Positions 16,295 to 24,906 of a DNA stretch of 47,120 bases are shown here, piece after piece. Source of the stretch: Methanobacterium aggregans. GTDB taxonomy: Archaea > Methanobacteriota > Methanobacteria > Methanobacteriales > Methanobacteriaceae. Each line of letters opens with the position of its first letter. The first letter of the stretch is position 1. The notes beneath the pieces were generated by a model. It saw only the letters and a program-made list of their open reading frames with translations, ran no database searches and was not told the origin of the DNA. The position numbers were made by a program, and so were the translations under genes. The DNA lies in the NCBI RefSeq assembly GCF_017874455.1, contig NZ_JAGGLN010000009.1:1-47120 (forward strand), given 5' to 3'.

Positions 16295-17338
16295 ATGAAG
16301 GATATTTACGAACGTTCACTCGAGGGTGACATAACAAGGGAAGATGCTTTGAAACTGGTTGATGCAAATCCATTCGAACTCTTCAACGTTGCAGACAGAC
16401 TGAGAAAGGAAATAGTGGGGGATGAAGTCACATTTGTGGCAAACAAGGCCATAGACATCACAGACCACTGCATGATAGAATGTGAATTCTGCTCCTTCAG
16501 GGACCATACAGGCTACGAAATGACGGTTGACGAGATAGTGGAGAGTGTTGGTCACTCCCAGACCATTGGAGCAACTGAGATCTGCCTCTTCGGTGGTGTT
16601 ATGCCCCACATGACAGTTGACTACTACTGCGACATCATCAGCGCCATTAAAAACCAGTACGACATCTGCCTCCATGCACTGTCCCCTGTGGAGATCTACC
16701 AGACTGCAAAATCCTCTGACATGACCACCTTTGAAGCTTTGAAGGCCCTTAAAAAGGCAGGTATGGACACCATGACAGGGGCATCTGCAGAGATACTCGT
16801 GGACTCTGTGAGGGAGAAGATATGTCCCAAAAAGGTTTCAACCCAGGAGTGGGTGGACATAGTTAAGGAGGCCCATAAGCTGGGCATTCCAACCACGTCA
16901 ACCATTATGTACGGAAGCGTGGAAACCTGGGAGGACCGTGTAGACCACCTCATGATACTCAGGGATATACAGCGTGAAACCCACGGCTTCACAGAACTCG
17001 TGCCCATGACCTTCCTGGGCCTCAACAACAAGCTGGGCCAGGAAACACTGGGTGCAAGTGGAATGGACGATCTGAAGGTTCACGCCATTTCAAGGATAAT
17101 AATGGGCAGGGACATGCCTAACATCCAGGTCTCATGGGTGAAATTAGGCATCAGAACCTCCCAGATAGCACTCTGCTGCGGGGCCAACGACCTTGGAGGT
17201 ACCATGATGGAGGATAAAATATCTGTAGCTGCAGGTGCATCCTACGGAGAGTACATGCCACGTGAGAAGATGGTTGAAGTGATTGAAGCCATTGGACGTG
17301 TGCCTGTGGAAAGGACCACCACTTATGAGAGGGTTTGA
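16295..17338 (+). CDS. cofH: CofH-family radical SAM protein (F420 chromophore synthesis)
   Basis: Predicted to act in synthesis of 7,8-didemethyl-8-hydroxy-5-deazariboflavin, the chromophore of coenzyme F420, joining the tyrosine-derived part to the uracil precursor. The radical SAM cluster motif is CMIECEFC (CX3CX2C) at about residues 53-60. The CofH/MqnC/MqnE-like context VANKAIDITDHC precedes it, and GASAEILVDSVREKICPKK and STIMYGSVETWEDRVDHL follow. The start at ATG 16295 is chosen because GGAGG lies just before it; the frame extends 21 codons upstream without support. Length of 347 is close to archaeal CofH (about 360). Methanogens have more than one CofH-like paralog, so the exact substrate is not certain. 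No cofG is in the window. Confidence 0.78.
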   Translation: MKDIYERSLEGDITREDALKLVDANPFELFNVADRLRKEIVGDEVTFVANKAIDITDHCMIECEFCSFRDHTGYEMTVDEIVESVGHSQTIGATEICLFGGVMPHMTVDYYCDIISAIKNQYDICLHALSPVEIYQTAKSSDMTTFEALKALKKAGMDTMTGASAEILVDSVREKICPKKVSTQEWVDIVKEAHKLGIPTTSTIMYGSVETWEDRVDHLMILRDIQRETHGFTELVPMTFLGLNNKLGQETLGASGMDDLKVHAISRIIMGRDMPNIQVSWVKLGIRTSQIALCCGANDLGGTMMEDKISVAAGASYGEYMPREKMVEVIEAIGRVPVERTTTYERV

Positions 17339-17416
17339 ATCTAAATTGAGTTATAATCCTATTTCACAATAAATCCTATTTTTTTCATTATATTTCTAAT
17401 TCTTTTAAGGAGGAGT

Positions 17417-17608
17417 ATGCTCAATTTTTCAAGACTTACGAATTTTTTAAATTTAGGATTAAAAAAAACTTTAAATCAGCAGCTATCATTAAAAACAATT
17501 GAATTAAATCATTTAACTTTAAAAGTAGTTGAAAATATTTTTATTCAATGCTTAAATGGACAAAAACTTTATAAGGAACCTCCTAAAGAAATCCAGACGT
17601 ATCATTAA
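17417..17608 (+). CDS. Small hypothetical protein
   Basis: A 63-residue open frame beginning MLNFSRLTNFLNLGLKK. Its ATG follows the strong ribosome binding site AAGGAGGAGT, which is the main reason to list it. The sequence is rich in Leu, Asn and Lys, has no recognisable domain, and has a more AT-rich codon use than its neighbours. It lies between cofH and the UbiA-type gene. It may be a real small protein or a gene remnant. Confidence 0.35.
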   Translation: MLNFSRLTNFLNLGLKKTLNQQLSLKTIELNHLTLKVVENIFIQCLNGQKLYKEPPKEIQTYH

Positions 17609-17698
17609 TTAACACCTATTTGATGCTAAACCTCCGAAAACGTATTAACTCAGTTGGGTTAATAACTGGACATAGAAAAAAACCAGATAGGTGATGAA

Positions 17699-18571
17699 AT
17701 GTTTAAGGACATACTTATGTCAATGCGTCCCAAGCAGTGGTACAAGAACCTAGTTATATTTATTGGGATCGTATTTTCACTAAATCTTCTAAATTTTAAC
17801 TTATGGACAAATGTTATTTCTGCATTTGTAGTGTTTTGCTTACTTTCTGGAAGTATTTACATCATAAACGATTGTTTGGATGTGGAAAAGGATCGTAACC
17901 ATCCTAAAAAATGCGAAAGGCCCCTTGCATCTGGACGGCTGAAAAAGCCCCATGCACTGCTGTTTTCAGGCATAGCAGTTGTAATTGCATTGTTACTGGC
18001 CTACACAGTGAACACTTCGCTCTTTCTGGTTTCACTCTCCTTTTTCGGCCTGATCCTGGTTTACTCCCTCTTCCTGAAGGAGATGATCCTGGTTGACATC
18101 CTGGTCATCTCAGCAGGATTCGTACTCAGGGCAGTTGCAGGCTGTGTTGCCATAGGTATCTTCGTATCGTCATGGCTCATACTCTGCACATTCCTCATGG
18201 CCCTTTTCCTTGCCCTTGTGAAGCGAAGGCACGAACTGATCCTACTCAAGGATAAGGCAGGAAGCCACCGTAAAATCCTTGAGAGTTACTCAGAGGACAT
18301 GCTGGACCAGATGATCAACATAACCACCGCATCCTTGATCATGTCCTACTCCCTCTACACCTTCTTTGCACAGAACATCTACCTAATGGCCACAATACCC
18401 CTGGCATTCTACGGAGTCTTCCGTTACCTGTTCCTGGTGCACAGCAATGGAATTGGTGGAGAACCTGAAATAATATTCAAGGACAAAGGCATGGTTATAA
18501 GCATGACCCTCTGGGTGGCATTAGTGATTGGAGTACTTTACTTCAATAAATTAGGACTTCCAGGAGTTTAA
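17699..18571 (+). CDS. UbiA-family prenyltransferase, polyprenyl-phosphate phosphoribosyltransferase-like
   Basis: An integral membrane enzyme of 290 residues with about nine hydrophobic segments. The first motif is MRPKQWYKN; the Asp-rich metal motif is NDCLDVEKDRNHPKKCERPLASG, shown here in two halves NDCLDVEKDR and HPKKCERPLASG. This pattern is that of the UbiA subgroup whose mycobacterial member (Rv3806c) joins PRPP to decaprenyl phosphate, giving polyprenyl-phosphoryl-5-phosphoribose. A second Asp/Glu region is SEDMLDQMINITTASLIMSYSLYTF. AGGTGAT precedes the ATG. It heads a tight cluster with a PHP phosphoesterase and a UPF0104 membrane protein, which suggests lipid-linked pentose metabolism. 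Other UbiA activities (for example geranylgeranylglyceryl phosphate substrates) are less likely given the motifs. Confidence 0.8.
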   Translation: MFKDILMSMRPKQWYKNLVIFIGIVFSLNLLNFNLWTNVISAFVVFCLLSGSIYIINDCLDVEKDRNHPKKCERPLASGRLKKPHALLFSGIAVVIALLLAYTVNTSLFLVSLSFFGLILVYSLFLKEMILVDILVISAGFVLRAVAGCVAIGIFVSSWLILCTFLMALFLALVKRRHELILLKDKAGSHRKILESYSEDMLDQMINITTASLIMSYSLYTFFAQNIYLMATIPLAFYGVFRYLFLVHSNGIGGEPEIIFKDKGMVISMTLWVALVIGVLYFNKLGLPGV

Positions 18572-18643
18572 AATGAAAGTAAAAATAATAACAGCACCAT
18601 CTTTCAAAACCTGCAATAAAACGTTCACTAAAAGGCGGTTTGA

Positions 18644-19288
18644 ATGAGATACGACCTTCACACCCACTCAAAGTACTCAAGAGACGGTTGGGTGGAACCT
18701 GAAACCCTGGTAAAAACAGCCATGAAAAAGGGACTCTCTGGAATAGCAGTAACTGATCACAACACCATTGAAGGAGGTTTGAAGGCCAAGGAATTTGAAA
18801 CTGAAAACTTCGAGGTTGTGGTTGGATCTGAAATCTCAACAGAAAGGGGTGAGGTTACAGGTCTCTTCCTGTCTGAAGAAGTTGTTTCAAGAAATTTTCT
18901 GGGGGTCATCCATGAAATCAGAGAACAGAATGGTTTGGTTGTTCTCCCACATCCCTTCGATGAACTCCGTGGAAACGGGATCGCACCCGTGGACGAGGAT
19001 GCAAAACTTGTTGATTACATTGAAACCTTCAACTCCCGATGTTTCAGGACAAGGTACAATGAAATGGCAGCAGAATATGCCAAAAAACACGGCCTAAAAA
19101 CTTTAGGCGGTAGCGACGCCCATTTTGCCCATGAAATTGGCAGGGCAGGCGTGGATACAGATGATGACCTGCATGATGCATTTAAAAGGGGGAATTTCAC
19201 TGTTTTTGGTGAAAGATCCTCTCTGATGAATTTAGGAATGACAAAGGTGCTGAAAATATGGAGAAAAACAGGTTCTGGCTCGTACTGA
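18644..19288 (+). CDS. PHP-domain metal-dependent phosphoesterase
   Basis: A 214-residue PHP-domain hydrolase. The metal-binding residues are readable in order: DLHTHSKYSRDG at the N-terminus, VTDHNTIEGG, the acidic GSEIST, LPHPFDELRG and GGSDAHFAHEIG near residue 160. Relatives hydrolyse phosphate esters such as histidinol phosphate or nucleotide phosphates, or act as nucleases. The gene lies 72 bp after the UbiA-type gene, and its 3' end overlaps the start of the UPF0104 gene by 31 bp, so it is translationally coupled to it. In context a role in removing the 5-phosphate from a polyprenyl-phosphoribose intermediate is a reasonable guess, not shown by the sequence. Confidence 0.88.
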   Translation: MRYDLHTHSKYSRDGWVEPETLVKTAMKKGLSGIAVTDHNTIEGGLKAKEFETENFEVVVGSEISTERGEVTGLFLSEEVVSRNFLGVIHEIREQNGLVVLPHPFDELRGNGIAPVDEDAKLVDYIETFNSRCFRTRYNEMAAEYAKKHGLKTLGGSDAHFAHEIGRAGVDTDDDLHDAFKRGNFTVFGERSSLMNLGMTKVLKIWRKTGSGSY

Positions 19289-20193
19289 TCTTCGCAGTGG
19301 TTGTTTACGTTGTACTGGGAGTTTACGCAGATCTGGGTGATCTCTTAACTGCCCTTGAAAGCTTTGACTGGACTTTCATCCTTCTGCTTCTGGGTTTAAC
19401 AACCATTGGTTACCTCATAAGGTTCATTAGATGGGATTACCTCCTCAGGGGTGTTGGTGTGAACCTGGATCTCAGGGACAACCTCTTCGTGTACATAAGC
19501 GGACTTTCAATGACCATAACCCCTGCCAAAGCAGGGGAGATATGGAAGGGCTGGCTCATAAGGGAAATAAATGGTGAAAGTTTGAGTAAAACAGTTCCAG
19601 TTGTTATAAGCGACCGTTTAACTGACATACTGGCCCTTGTATTCCTTTCACTCCTGGGAATCCTCTACTACCGGCAGGGAGCCTACATCATAATAGCCAT
19701 CCTCATCCTCTTTGCTGGATTCGTCCTTGCAGTGAGATCTGAGGCCATTTCAAACTTGTTAATACGCGTACTTGAGAAGCGGGCTGGAAAGTACTCCAAG
19801 GATGTTGAGAGCATGCATGAAACCTTCAAGGAAACTCTGAACCCTAAAAAGCTCGTTGTAACAACCATTCTGGGTTTGATGGCCTGGTTCATGGAGTGTC
19901 TTGCCCTTTACCTTGCAGTTATTGCCTTCGGTGATCACCTGGGAATCGTTGTTTCAACCTTCACCTTCAGCTTTGCATCCCTTGCAGGGGCACTGAGCAT
20001 GATCCCTGGAGGTCTGGGTGTGGCTGAAGCAACCCTATCAGGACTGCTCCAGTTTTTCGGACTCACAGCCACCATATCCGTTGGTGTTGCCATCATAATC
20101 CGTTTCGCAACCCTGTGGTATGGAACATTCCTTGGGCTCATTGTTTACCTTCTGGGAAAATCCAGGATCATCAAAGAAAGCAAAGATGATTAA
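19258..20193 (+). CDS. UPF0104/lysylphosphatidylglycerol-synthase-like transmembrane protein
   Basis: An integral membrane protein of 311 residues with about eight hydrophobic segments. It matches the flippase-like or LPG-synthase TM family (AglD_N/UPF0104): IRFIRWDYLLRGVGVNLDLRDN, then YISGLSMTITPAKAGEIWKGWLIR, then SDRLTDILALVFLSLLG, and near the C-terminus SFASLAGALSMIPGGLGVAEATLSGLL. Members occur as stand-alone proteins in archaea, often near lipid-linked glycan genes, and are thought to move or modify lipid carriers. It overlaps the PHP gene by 31 bp and is the last gene of the three-gene cluster. Exact substrate unknown. Confidence 0.85.
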   Translation: MEKNRFWLVLIFAVVVYVVLGVYADLGDLLTALESFDWTFILLLLGLTTIGYLIRFIRWDYLLRGVGVNLDLRDNLFVYISGLSMTITPAKAGEIWKGWLIREINGESLSKTVPVVISDRLTDILALVFLSLLGILYYRQGAYIIIAILILFAGFVLAVRSEAISNLLIRVLEKRAGKYSKDVESMHETFKETLNPKKLVVTTILGLMAWFMECLALYLAVIAFGDHLGIVVSTFTFSFASLAGALSMIPGGLGVAEATLSGLLQFFGLTATISVGVAIIIRFATLWYGTFLGLIVYLLGKSRIIKESKDD

Positions 20194-20415
20194 ATGATCC
20201 TTAAAAAATATTTTGAACAAACCCAGAGCATTCAAAAATTATTTAATAAACAATTAGTCAATTGAGTTAAAATTAAAACCTTAAAAAAATCCAATTATAA
20301 ATAATTCAAAAAAATATATTATAAAATTAAAAATTAAGAAATAAAATACGTTAATTTGGTTAAATAATTGATTAAAATAGTTTAAAAATTTGAATATTTA
20401 ATTAGGAGGCATTTC

Positions 20416-21555
20416 ATGTCAAAGGTAGATTCTAAAGTTTCAATTTTAAAAACTTCCCCTGAAACAGTTGTAGATGATTATAAGGAGCTGATGCACCTTG
20501 CAGATTACGACAAGATCGTGTCCCGTGAGAATGAAACCATACTCAAACTGAACCTCTCATGGACACTTTTCTATCCTGCCTGTTCCACACCACCATGGCA
20601 GCTTGAGGGAGTTCTGAAAACCCTGGAGGATGATGGGTTCCAGGATGTGGTTGCAGTGGAGAATCAGACTGTTGTAACCCATCCCTGGAAGGGTGCCTAC
20701 CTCAACAAGTGGTTGCCCCTCCTTGAAAAGTACAAAAGGGAATTTCAGCCCCTCACAGACGTGGAGTGGAGTGTTTACGAACCAAAGTCTGAGATGATGG
20801 TTATGGATGAGATATTCGGCCAGGTTCTGGTTCCCAAGATGTTCTACGGCAACAACGTCATACACTTCCCCACCGTGAAGACCCACGGCCACACAACGAC
20901 CACAGGATCCATGAAGAACGCCTTCGGAGGTTTGATACCCAAGTACAGGCACCACGCCCATAAGAAGATCCATGAGGTCCTGGTGGATCTCCTTGCAATC
21001 CAAAGGGAGATTCATCCCGGGATATTCACTGTGATGGATGGATGCGTCTGCGGAGATGGTGCAGGACCACGTACAATGGACCCCTACGTGGGCAACGTAG
21101 TACTTGCAAGTGGAGATCCAGTTGCAGTGGATGCCCTTGCAGCCAAGATAATGGGATTCGACCCACTGAAGATCGATTACATTAAAATGGCCCATGATAA
21201 AGGTCTTGGAATGGGTGACGTGGATCAGATCGAAGTTGTGGGTCTTGATGATAAAGAGCTTCAAGGTCTGAACTTCGGGTTCCATGTGGACAAGAGCCCT
21301 GTCATCAAGTGGGATCAACGCCTCAGAAAGAAGACCATGGGGATAAAATGGCTGCACCACCTTCTCTTCAATTCACCAATCTTCAAAACATTCATATTCG
21401 CCTCAGGATTTTATCACGACAAGCTCTGGTACCCTACAACTGGTAAAAAGAATATAGGGCAGTTCAAGACAACTGAGTGGGGTAAGCTGTTCGATGCGTA
21501 TGAGTACGGGGAGTTCCCAGAGTTCAAAGAGGTGAAGGAGTGGAATCCATACTGA
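20416..21555 (+). CDS. DUF362 family protein
   Basis: A 379-residue protein with the DUF362 pattern: ILKLNLSWTLFYPACSTPPW, VEDFGFQDV-like DDGFQDVVAVENQTV, VIHFPTVKTHGHTTTTGSMKNAFGG, FTVMDGCVCGDGAGPRTMDP and LASGDPVAVDALAAKIMGFDP. The family is widespread in archaea and anaerobes, often carries or accompanies 4Fe-4S domains, and has no settled function; this copy has no ferredoxin domain. AGGAGG precedes the ATG. An intrinsic-terminator-like hairpin follows the gene at 21582, so the transcript ends here. It lies between the UPF0104 and GT-C genes but is separated from both by long spacers. Confidence 0.85.
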   Translation: MSKVDSKVSILKTSPETVVDDYKELMHLADYDKIVSRENETILKLNLSWTLFYPACSTPPWQLEGVLKTLEDDGFQDVVAVENQTVVTHPWKGAYLNKWLPLLEKYKREFQPLTDVEWSVYEPKSEMMVMDEIFGQVLVPKMFYGNNVIHFPTVKTHGHTTTTGSMKNAFGGLIPKYRHHAHKKIHEVLVDLLAIQREIHPGIFTVMDGCVCGDGAGPRTMDPYVGNVVLASGDPVAVDALAAKIMGFDPLKIDYIKMAHDKGLGMGDVDQIEVVGLDDKELQGLNFGFHVDKSPVIKWDQRLRKKTMGIKWLHHLLFNSPIFKTFIFASGFYHDKLWYPTTGKKNIGQFKTTEWGKLFDAYEYGEFPEFKEVKEWNPY

Positions 21556-21581
21556 TGAAACTATAGAAATCCCATTAAATG

Positions 21582-21609
21582 GCTGAATATAAATTTATTC
21601 AGCTTTTTT
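21582..21609 (+). terminator. Intrinsic-type terminator after the DUF362 gene
   Basis: GCTGAATA (21582-21589) and TATTCAGC (21596-21603) form an 8-bp stem with a 6-base loop, followed directly by six T. It lies 27 bp after the stop codon. Confidence 0.75.
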
Positions 21610-22555
21610 ATTCAAATTTATCCCCCCTATTTAACAGGAAATAGATGAAGGAAGCTATTTTAAGTTTAAAATCATCCCCCTCCTTTTTTTTAGTTCACTA
21701 TTTTTTTATATCTGAAGTTAGTTATGCATCCCAAAAACCCATAGCATGTAACACATTCTGGAATATAATTGGATTATATTTTCCATAAGCAACAGTTTTT
21801 AAGGCCCAGAATATGTTTTAAAATATTATTGAGTATTTATAGCTGATTTTAATTGATTTAAGATTTATAATGAGTATTAGAAGCATTGGAATTGCTTAGA
21901 AATAAAAAAGACTCTTGGAGTTTTTATTTCAACACATCCCCGCTAATTTTATCCAAAATAAAATTTTTCAAGCCAAACAATCCTCTAATTTTATAATACT
22001 TATTTAAAAGCATTATTTCTTGAAATAAGGTCAAAATAAGGCCACATTTGGTAAAGATTTGGGAAAAGACTTATTAAAGATTTCAGGGAGATAGGAGTTT
22101 GTCCTCGGAGGGACATAAATAGGTGTTTTTGGATGAGTTTTTGAACTCATTCACCCATTTTAGGGAAGTAATTAGTGAAAAAATTAAGTTACAAAAAAAA
22201 CTGCAGGGTTGAACTTCAAGATAGAAATCTTGACCATCTCCAGATTAGAAGGAACCCTGCAATCCATGAACTTGGATACTTTCTCAAACAGATTAACCCA
22301 GTTGAGTCTGCTTAATTCAATGAAGAACTGGATCGATCCAGTGTACTTCAGCATGATGATTTCATTAAAATGAGATTTTAAGTCCAGTAAGGGGCTAATA
22401 TGTTTTTTATTCCAGCATGGCTTTGAAACAGAACATTTTAACGTAATAAATCCATTAAAAAAAATTACTGGACGAAATGCATCTGAATCCATTAAATGGA
22501 TCAAATAACATGTGGAGGGGAACATGAAATTAATATTTTTTTCAGGAGCTTTTGA
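21610..22555. other. 946-bp spacer with hairpins and a broken reading frame
   Basis: A long gene-poor spacer. Up to about 22080 it is AT-rich with nothing recognisable. From 22099 to 22155 there are two hairpins close together (see separate entry). From 22188 a plus-strand frame is open except for stops at about 22374 (TGA) and 22506 (TAA) and leads into a 12-codon frame, ATG at 22524 behind GGAGGGG, whose stop overlaps the glycosyltransferase start. On the opposite strand 22184-22525 is open for 113 codons but has no ribosome binding site. Neither frame is recognisable; a decayed gene is possible. Confidence 0.45.
22099..22155. ncRNA. Candidate structured RNA element
   Basis: TGTCC and GGACA at about 22100-22115 form a short stem. 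Just downstream ATGAGTT (22133-22139), loop TTTG and AACTCAT (22144-22150) form a perfect 7-bp stem, extendable by G-T, G-C and T-A pairs to 10 bp. GGTG at 22122-22125 can alternatively pair with CACC at 22152-22155, forming a longer hairpin with an internal loop. The patch is more GC-rich than the surrounding spacer. Strand is not determined. This could be a small RNA, a leader structure or chance. Confidence 0.3.
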
Positions 22556-24244
22556 ATGCTGAAACTATCCAGAGCGAAGATCAACTGGGATACTGTATTT
22601 CCATTGATCTTAATCATCACAATCTTAATAACAAGAATTCCATTCATGAGCAAATTTCTGTATGAATGGGATTCTGCAAACTACGCATTAGCATTTACAA
22701 ATTACAACATCGTCCAGCAGCAGCCACATCCCCCAGGGTACCTATTCTACGTGGCCCTTGGAAGGGGATTTAACTACGTATTCAATGATCCAAACACCAG
22801 CCTGATAGCTCTGGCAATATTTTTCAGTGCCTTGAGTGCCGTGCTGCTGTACTTCATGACCAAGGAGATCTTCTCAAGGAGGGTGGGGATCGCAAGTTCC
22901 ATACTGTTCATTTTCAACCCACTGATATGGTTCTACGGAGAAATTGCAAGTATTTACATCTTCGAAGCCTTCTTCAGTATTTTAATAGCCTACAGTTGCT
23001 ACAAACTATTCAGGGGAGATGAAAGATTTATATACCTCTCTGCAATGGTACTGGGTTTGGCAGGGGGTTTCAGAACTGATCTGGTGGAGTTCATGTTTCC
23101 ACTGTGGGTACTCTGCATACTTTACGCAAAACCTTCCTTCATCAAGTTTATCAAAGGCATGGCTGTATTTGCCCTGTCAATTCTCTCATGGCTCATACCC
23201 ACAGCCCTGTCAGTTGGGGGCATTCATCAGTACCTTCAACTCTTAAGGAGCACATCTGCAGCTGCAGATTACACCTCCATAATATTCGGTGCCAGCATCA
23301 GCCAGCAGATCCTGAATTCAGGAGCCTGCATAATCTGGTCACTTCTGGGATTAACTGTAATTGGGATTTTAACAGTTTTATACTTTTTAATCAAACGTAG
23401 AAACGTTTTAAAGAACAATTTAGTTTTTCACCTTAAAAAGCCCTTGACATTGTTCTTTTTGTTATGGGCAGGCCCTGCCTTCATTTTCTACCTCCTGATC
23501 TACGTTGTGAAACCAGGTTACCTCCTCACATGCATACCTGTATTCATGGTCATGCTGGCCTACATCATGAACAGAGTTTCAGGATTCATAAACATCAAAT
23601 TTCCAGAAGTATCAGCTAAAAAAGTTTTAGCTTCAATACTGGTGATCTATGCCCTTTTAAATGCAGCCTACTTCATTTATCCAGGGGATATTCACAACGG
23701 GGATACCTGGGAAACGCCCATGGATAAAATGAGTACCACACAGGAAATATGGTTCGACCTGGATGTGGGTTTGATCTACAACAACGCAAAGATCAGTGCA
23801 AACGATGAAAACACCGCCCTCCACATCCAGAACATACTGAATATCTCAAATTCAGACCCTTCAAGCACCATAATCATTATAAGAGATATAACCCGAGAAG
23901 ATGAGGGTTTTAACTGGAGAAAGGCCATGTACTACCTTCCAGGTTACGATGTTTACTACCTCTTCAATGAGGAAAACTCTGGAATCACAGCTAACGTTTC
24001 ATCATGGCACGGTAAAAACCACAGTTACACCACATCAAAAGCACCAACCCTTGATGTGCCAATGAATTCATCTACAACAAGGATAGTTTGGATAATGAGC
24101 AACCAAACATCTTTTTACCAGGAAGTGAAGAGTAAGGTGGGGGTTAACTCCATAAAACTTCCAAACGGCCTGAATATATATTACTCTCAAATTGGAAACC
24201 AGACCTCAAATTTCCAGATCAGCGGTTTTATATTCCGGCGTTGA
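22556..24244 (+). CDS. GT-C fold membrane glycosyltransferase (ArnT/PMT-like)
   Basis: A 562-residue membrane protein with an N-terminal half of about 11 hydrophobic segments and a soluble C-terminal part of about 190 residues. The first extracytoplasmic loop has the acidic motif YEWDSANYALA and then QQPHPPGYLFYVALGR, typical of GT-C enzymes that take sugar from polyprenyl-phosphate donors. Further blocks are RVGIASSILFIFNPLIWFYGEIASIYIFEAF and GFRTDLVEFMFPLWV. The soluble tail contains many Asn-X-Ser/Thr sites (NQTSF, NSSTT, NVSSW). AGGAGC lies before the ATG. It follows the lipid-linked pentose cluster at a distance of about 2.4 kb and is a candidate user of that donor. The gene looks intact. 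Confidence 0.85.
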   Translation: MLKLSRAKINWDTVFPLILIITILITRIPFMSKFLYEWDSANYALAFTNYNIVQQQPHPPGYLFYVALGRGFNYVFNDPNTSLIALAIFFSALSAVLLYFMTKEIFSRRVGIASSILFIFNPLIWFYGEIASIYIFEAFFSILIAYSCYKLFRGDERFIYLSAMVLGLAGGFRTDLVEFMFPLWVLCILYAKPSFIKFIKGMAVFALSILSWLIPTALSVGGIHQYLQLLRSTSAAADYTSIIFGASISQQILNSGACIIWSLLGLTVIGILTVLYFLIKRRNVLKNNLVFHLKKPLTLFFLLWAGPAFIFYLLIYVVKPGYLLTCIPVFMVMLAYIMNRVSGFINIKFPEVSAKKVLASILVIYALLNAAYFIYPGDIHNGDTWETPMDKMSTTQEIWFDLDVGLIYNNAKISANDENTALHIQNILNISNSDPSSTIIIIRDITREDEGFNWRKAMYYLPGYDVYYLFNEENSGITANVSSWHGKNHSYTTSKAPTLDVPMNSSTTRIVWIMSNQTSFYQEVKSKVGVNSIKLPNGLNIYYSQIGNQTSNFQISGFIFRR

Positions 24245-24470
24245 ATTGAAATTAAGCATTAGGAGAGTTAAGCCTGAGGTGATAGGAAATCTTTCCTTCA
24301 TTTATCCTCAAATTTTTTTTTGAAACTAGCTTCTATTGAAATTATTTTTTAAAATAAAAAAAATGAAGAATTTGGATACATGATTGATTCCATTGATTTT
24401 AGTTCCATGGGGGTGGAAGCTAATTGATGTTTCTTCTCAAAATAAAAAAAAAGAAGATTGAAATTAATAT

Positions 24471-24698
24471 TTATCCGGGTTTCCTGAATTTTCCAAGTAA
24501 CCTGCTGAATATATCCGGTGCATACTTCATTCTCCACACATTGAATCCCACAACCAAAACAACAAAGGTAAGGCGCAGGTATATGCTTACAGGTGCAAAA
24601 AGTGCTATCACAATGATCAATATCCCTACAAGGGTATGCATAAGCCAGTTTCTCCAGTCAGACAGGTAAGCCTTCACTCCATGGAACAATCTCTTCAT
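24471..24698 (-). CDS. Small two-helix membrane protein
   Basis: A 75-residue basic protein with two transmembrane segments, WLMHTLVGILIIVIALFAPV and YLRLTFVVLVVGFNVW (about residues 18-37 and 40-57), and a basic C-terminus ending GKFRKPG. The very strong ribosome binding site GGAGGTGGATCT directly before the ATG, and a palindromic promoter region, support it as a real gene. Function unknown. It is divergent from the E1-like gene. Confidence 0.65.
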   Translation of the reverse strand: MKRLFHGVKAYLSDWRNWLMHTLVGILIIVIALFAPVSIYLRLTFVVLVVGFNVWRMKYAPDIFSRLLGKFRKPG

Positions 24699-24718
24699 AG
24701 ATCCACCTCCACATCAAT

Positions 24719-24755
24719 ATATATCAATATTTGATATATTGAATTGTGATATATC
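24719..24755. promoter_or_regulatory. Palindromic operator candidate upstream of the small membrane protein
   Basis: ATATATCAA (24719-24727) and TTGATATAT (24731-24739) form a 9-bp inverted repeat with a 3-bp spacer, and the palindrome GATATATC follows at 24748-24755. The site lies 21-57 bp upstream of the start codon of the minus-strand gene, where its promoter must be. It looks like a bound site for a dimeric regulator with an extra half-site. Confidence 0.45.
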
Positions 24756-24906
24756 TTTTATATATAATTTACCTTCCCAATCATTAAATTCATTAAATAT
24801 CATGTAAAATAGAAGGTTCAAGGAAAAAATATTAAAAAATAGTTATAAATGAAAATTGGTTCTAAAAATTGTTTTAAAAATTTTATAAATTAAATAAGGT
24901 GTTTTC

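Noticed and set aside
18587..18643. Possible extra start or leader peptide before the PHP gene
   Set aside because: Only a short in-frame stretch, no ribosome binding site; the ATG at 18644 fits the conserved DLHTHS start of PHP proteins.
20557..21360. 267-codon minus-strand frame inside the DUF362 gene
   Set aside because: Antisense to a well-conserved gene; composition rich in His and Cys as expected for an antisense frame.
22184..22525. 113-codon minus-strand frame in the 1-kb spacer
   Set aside because: No ribosome binding site and no recognisable sequence; the plus-strand frame opposite reads at least as protein-like. Not accepted as a gene.
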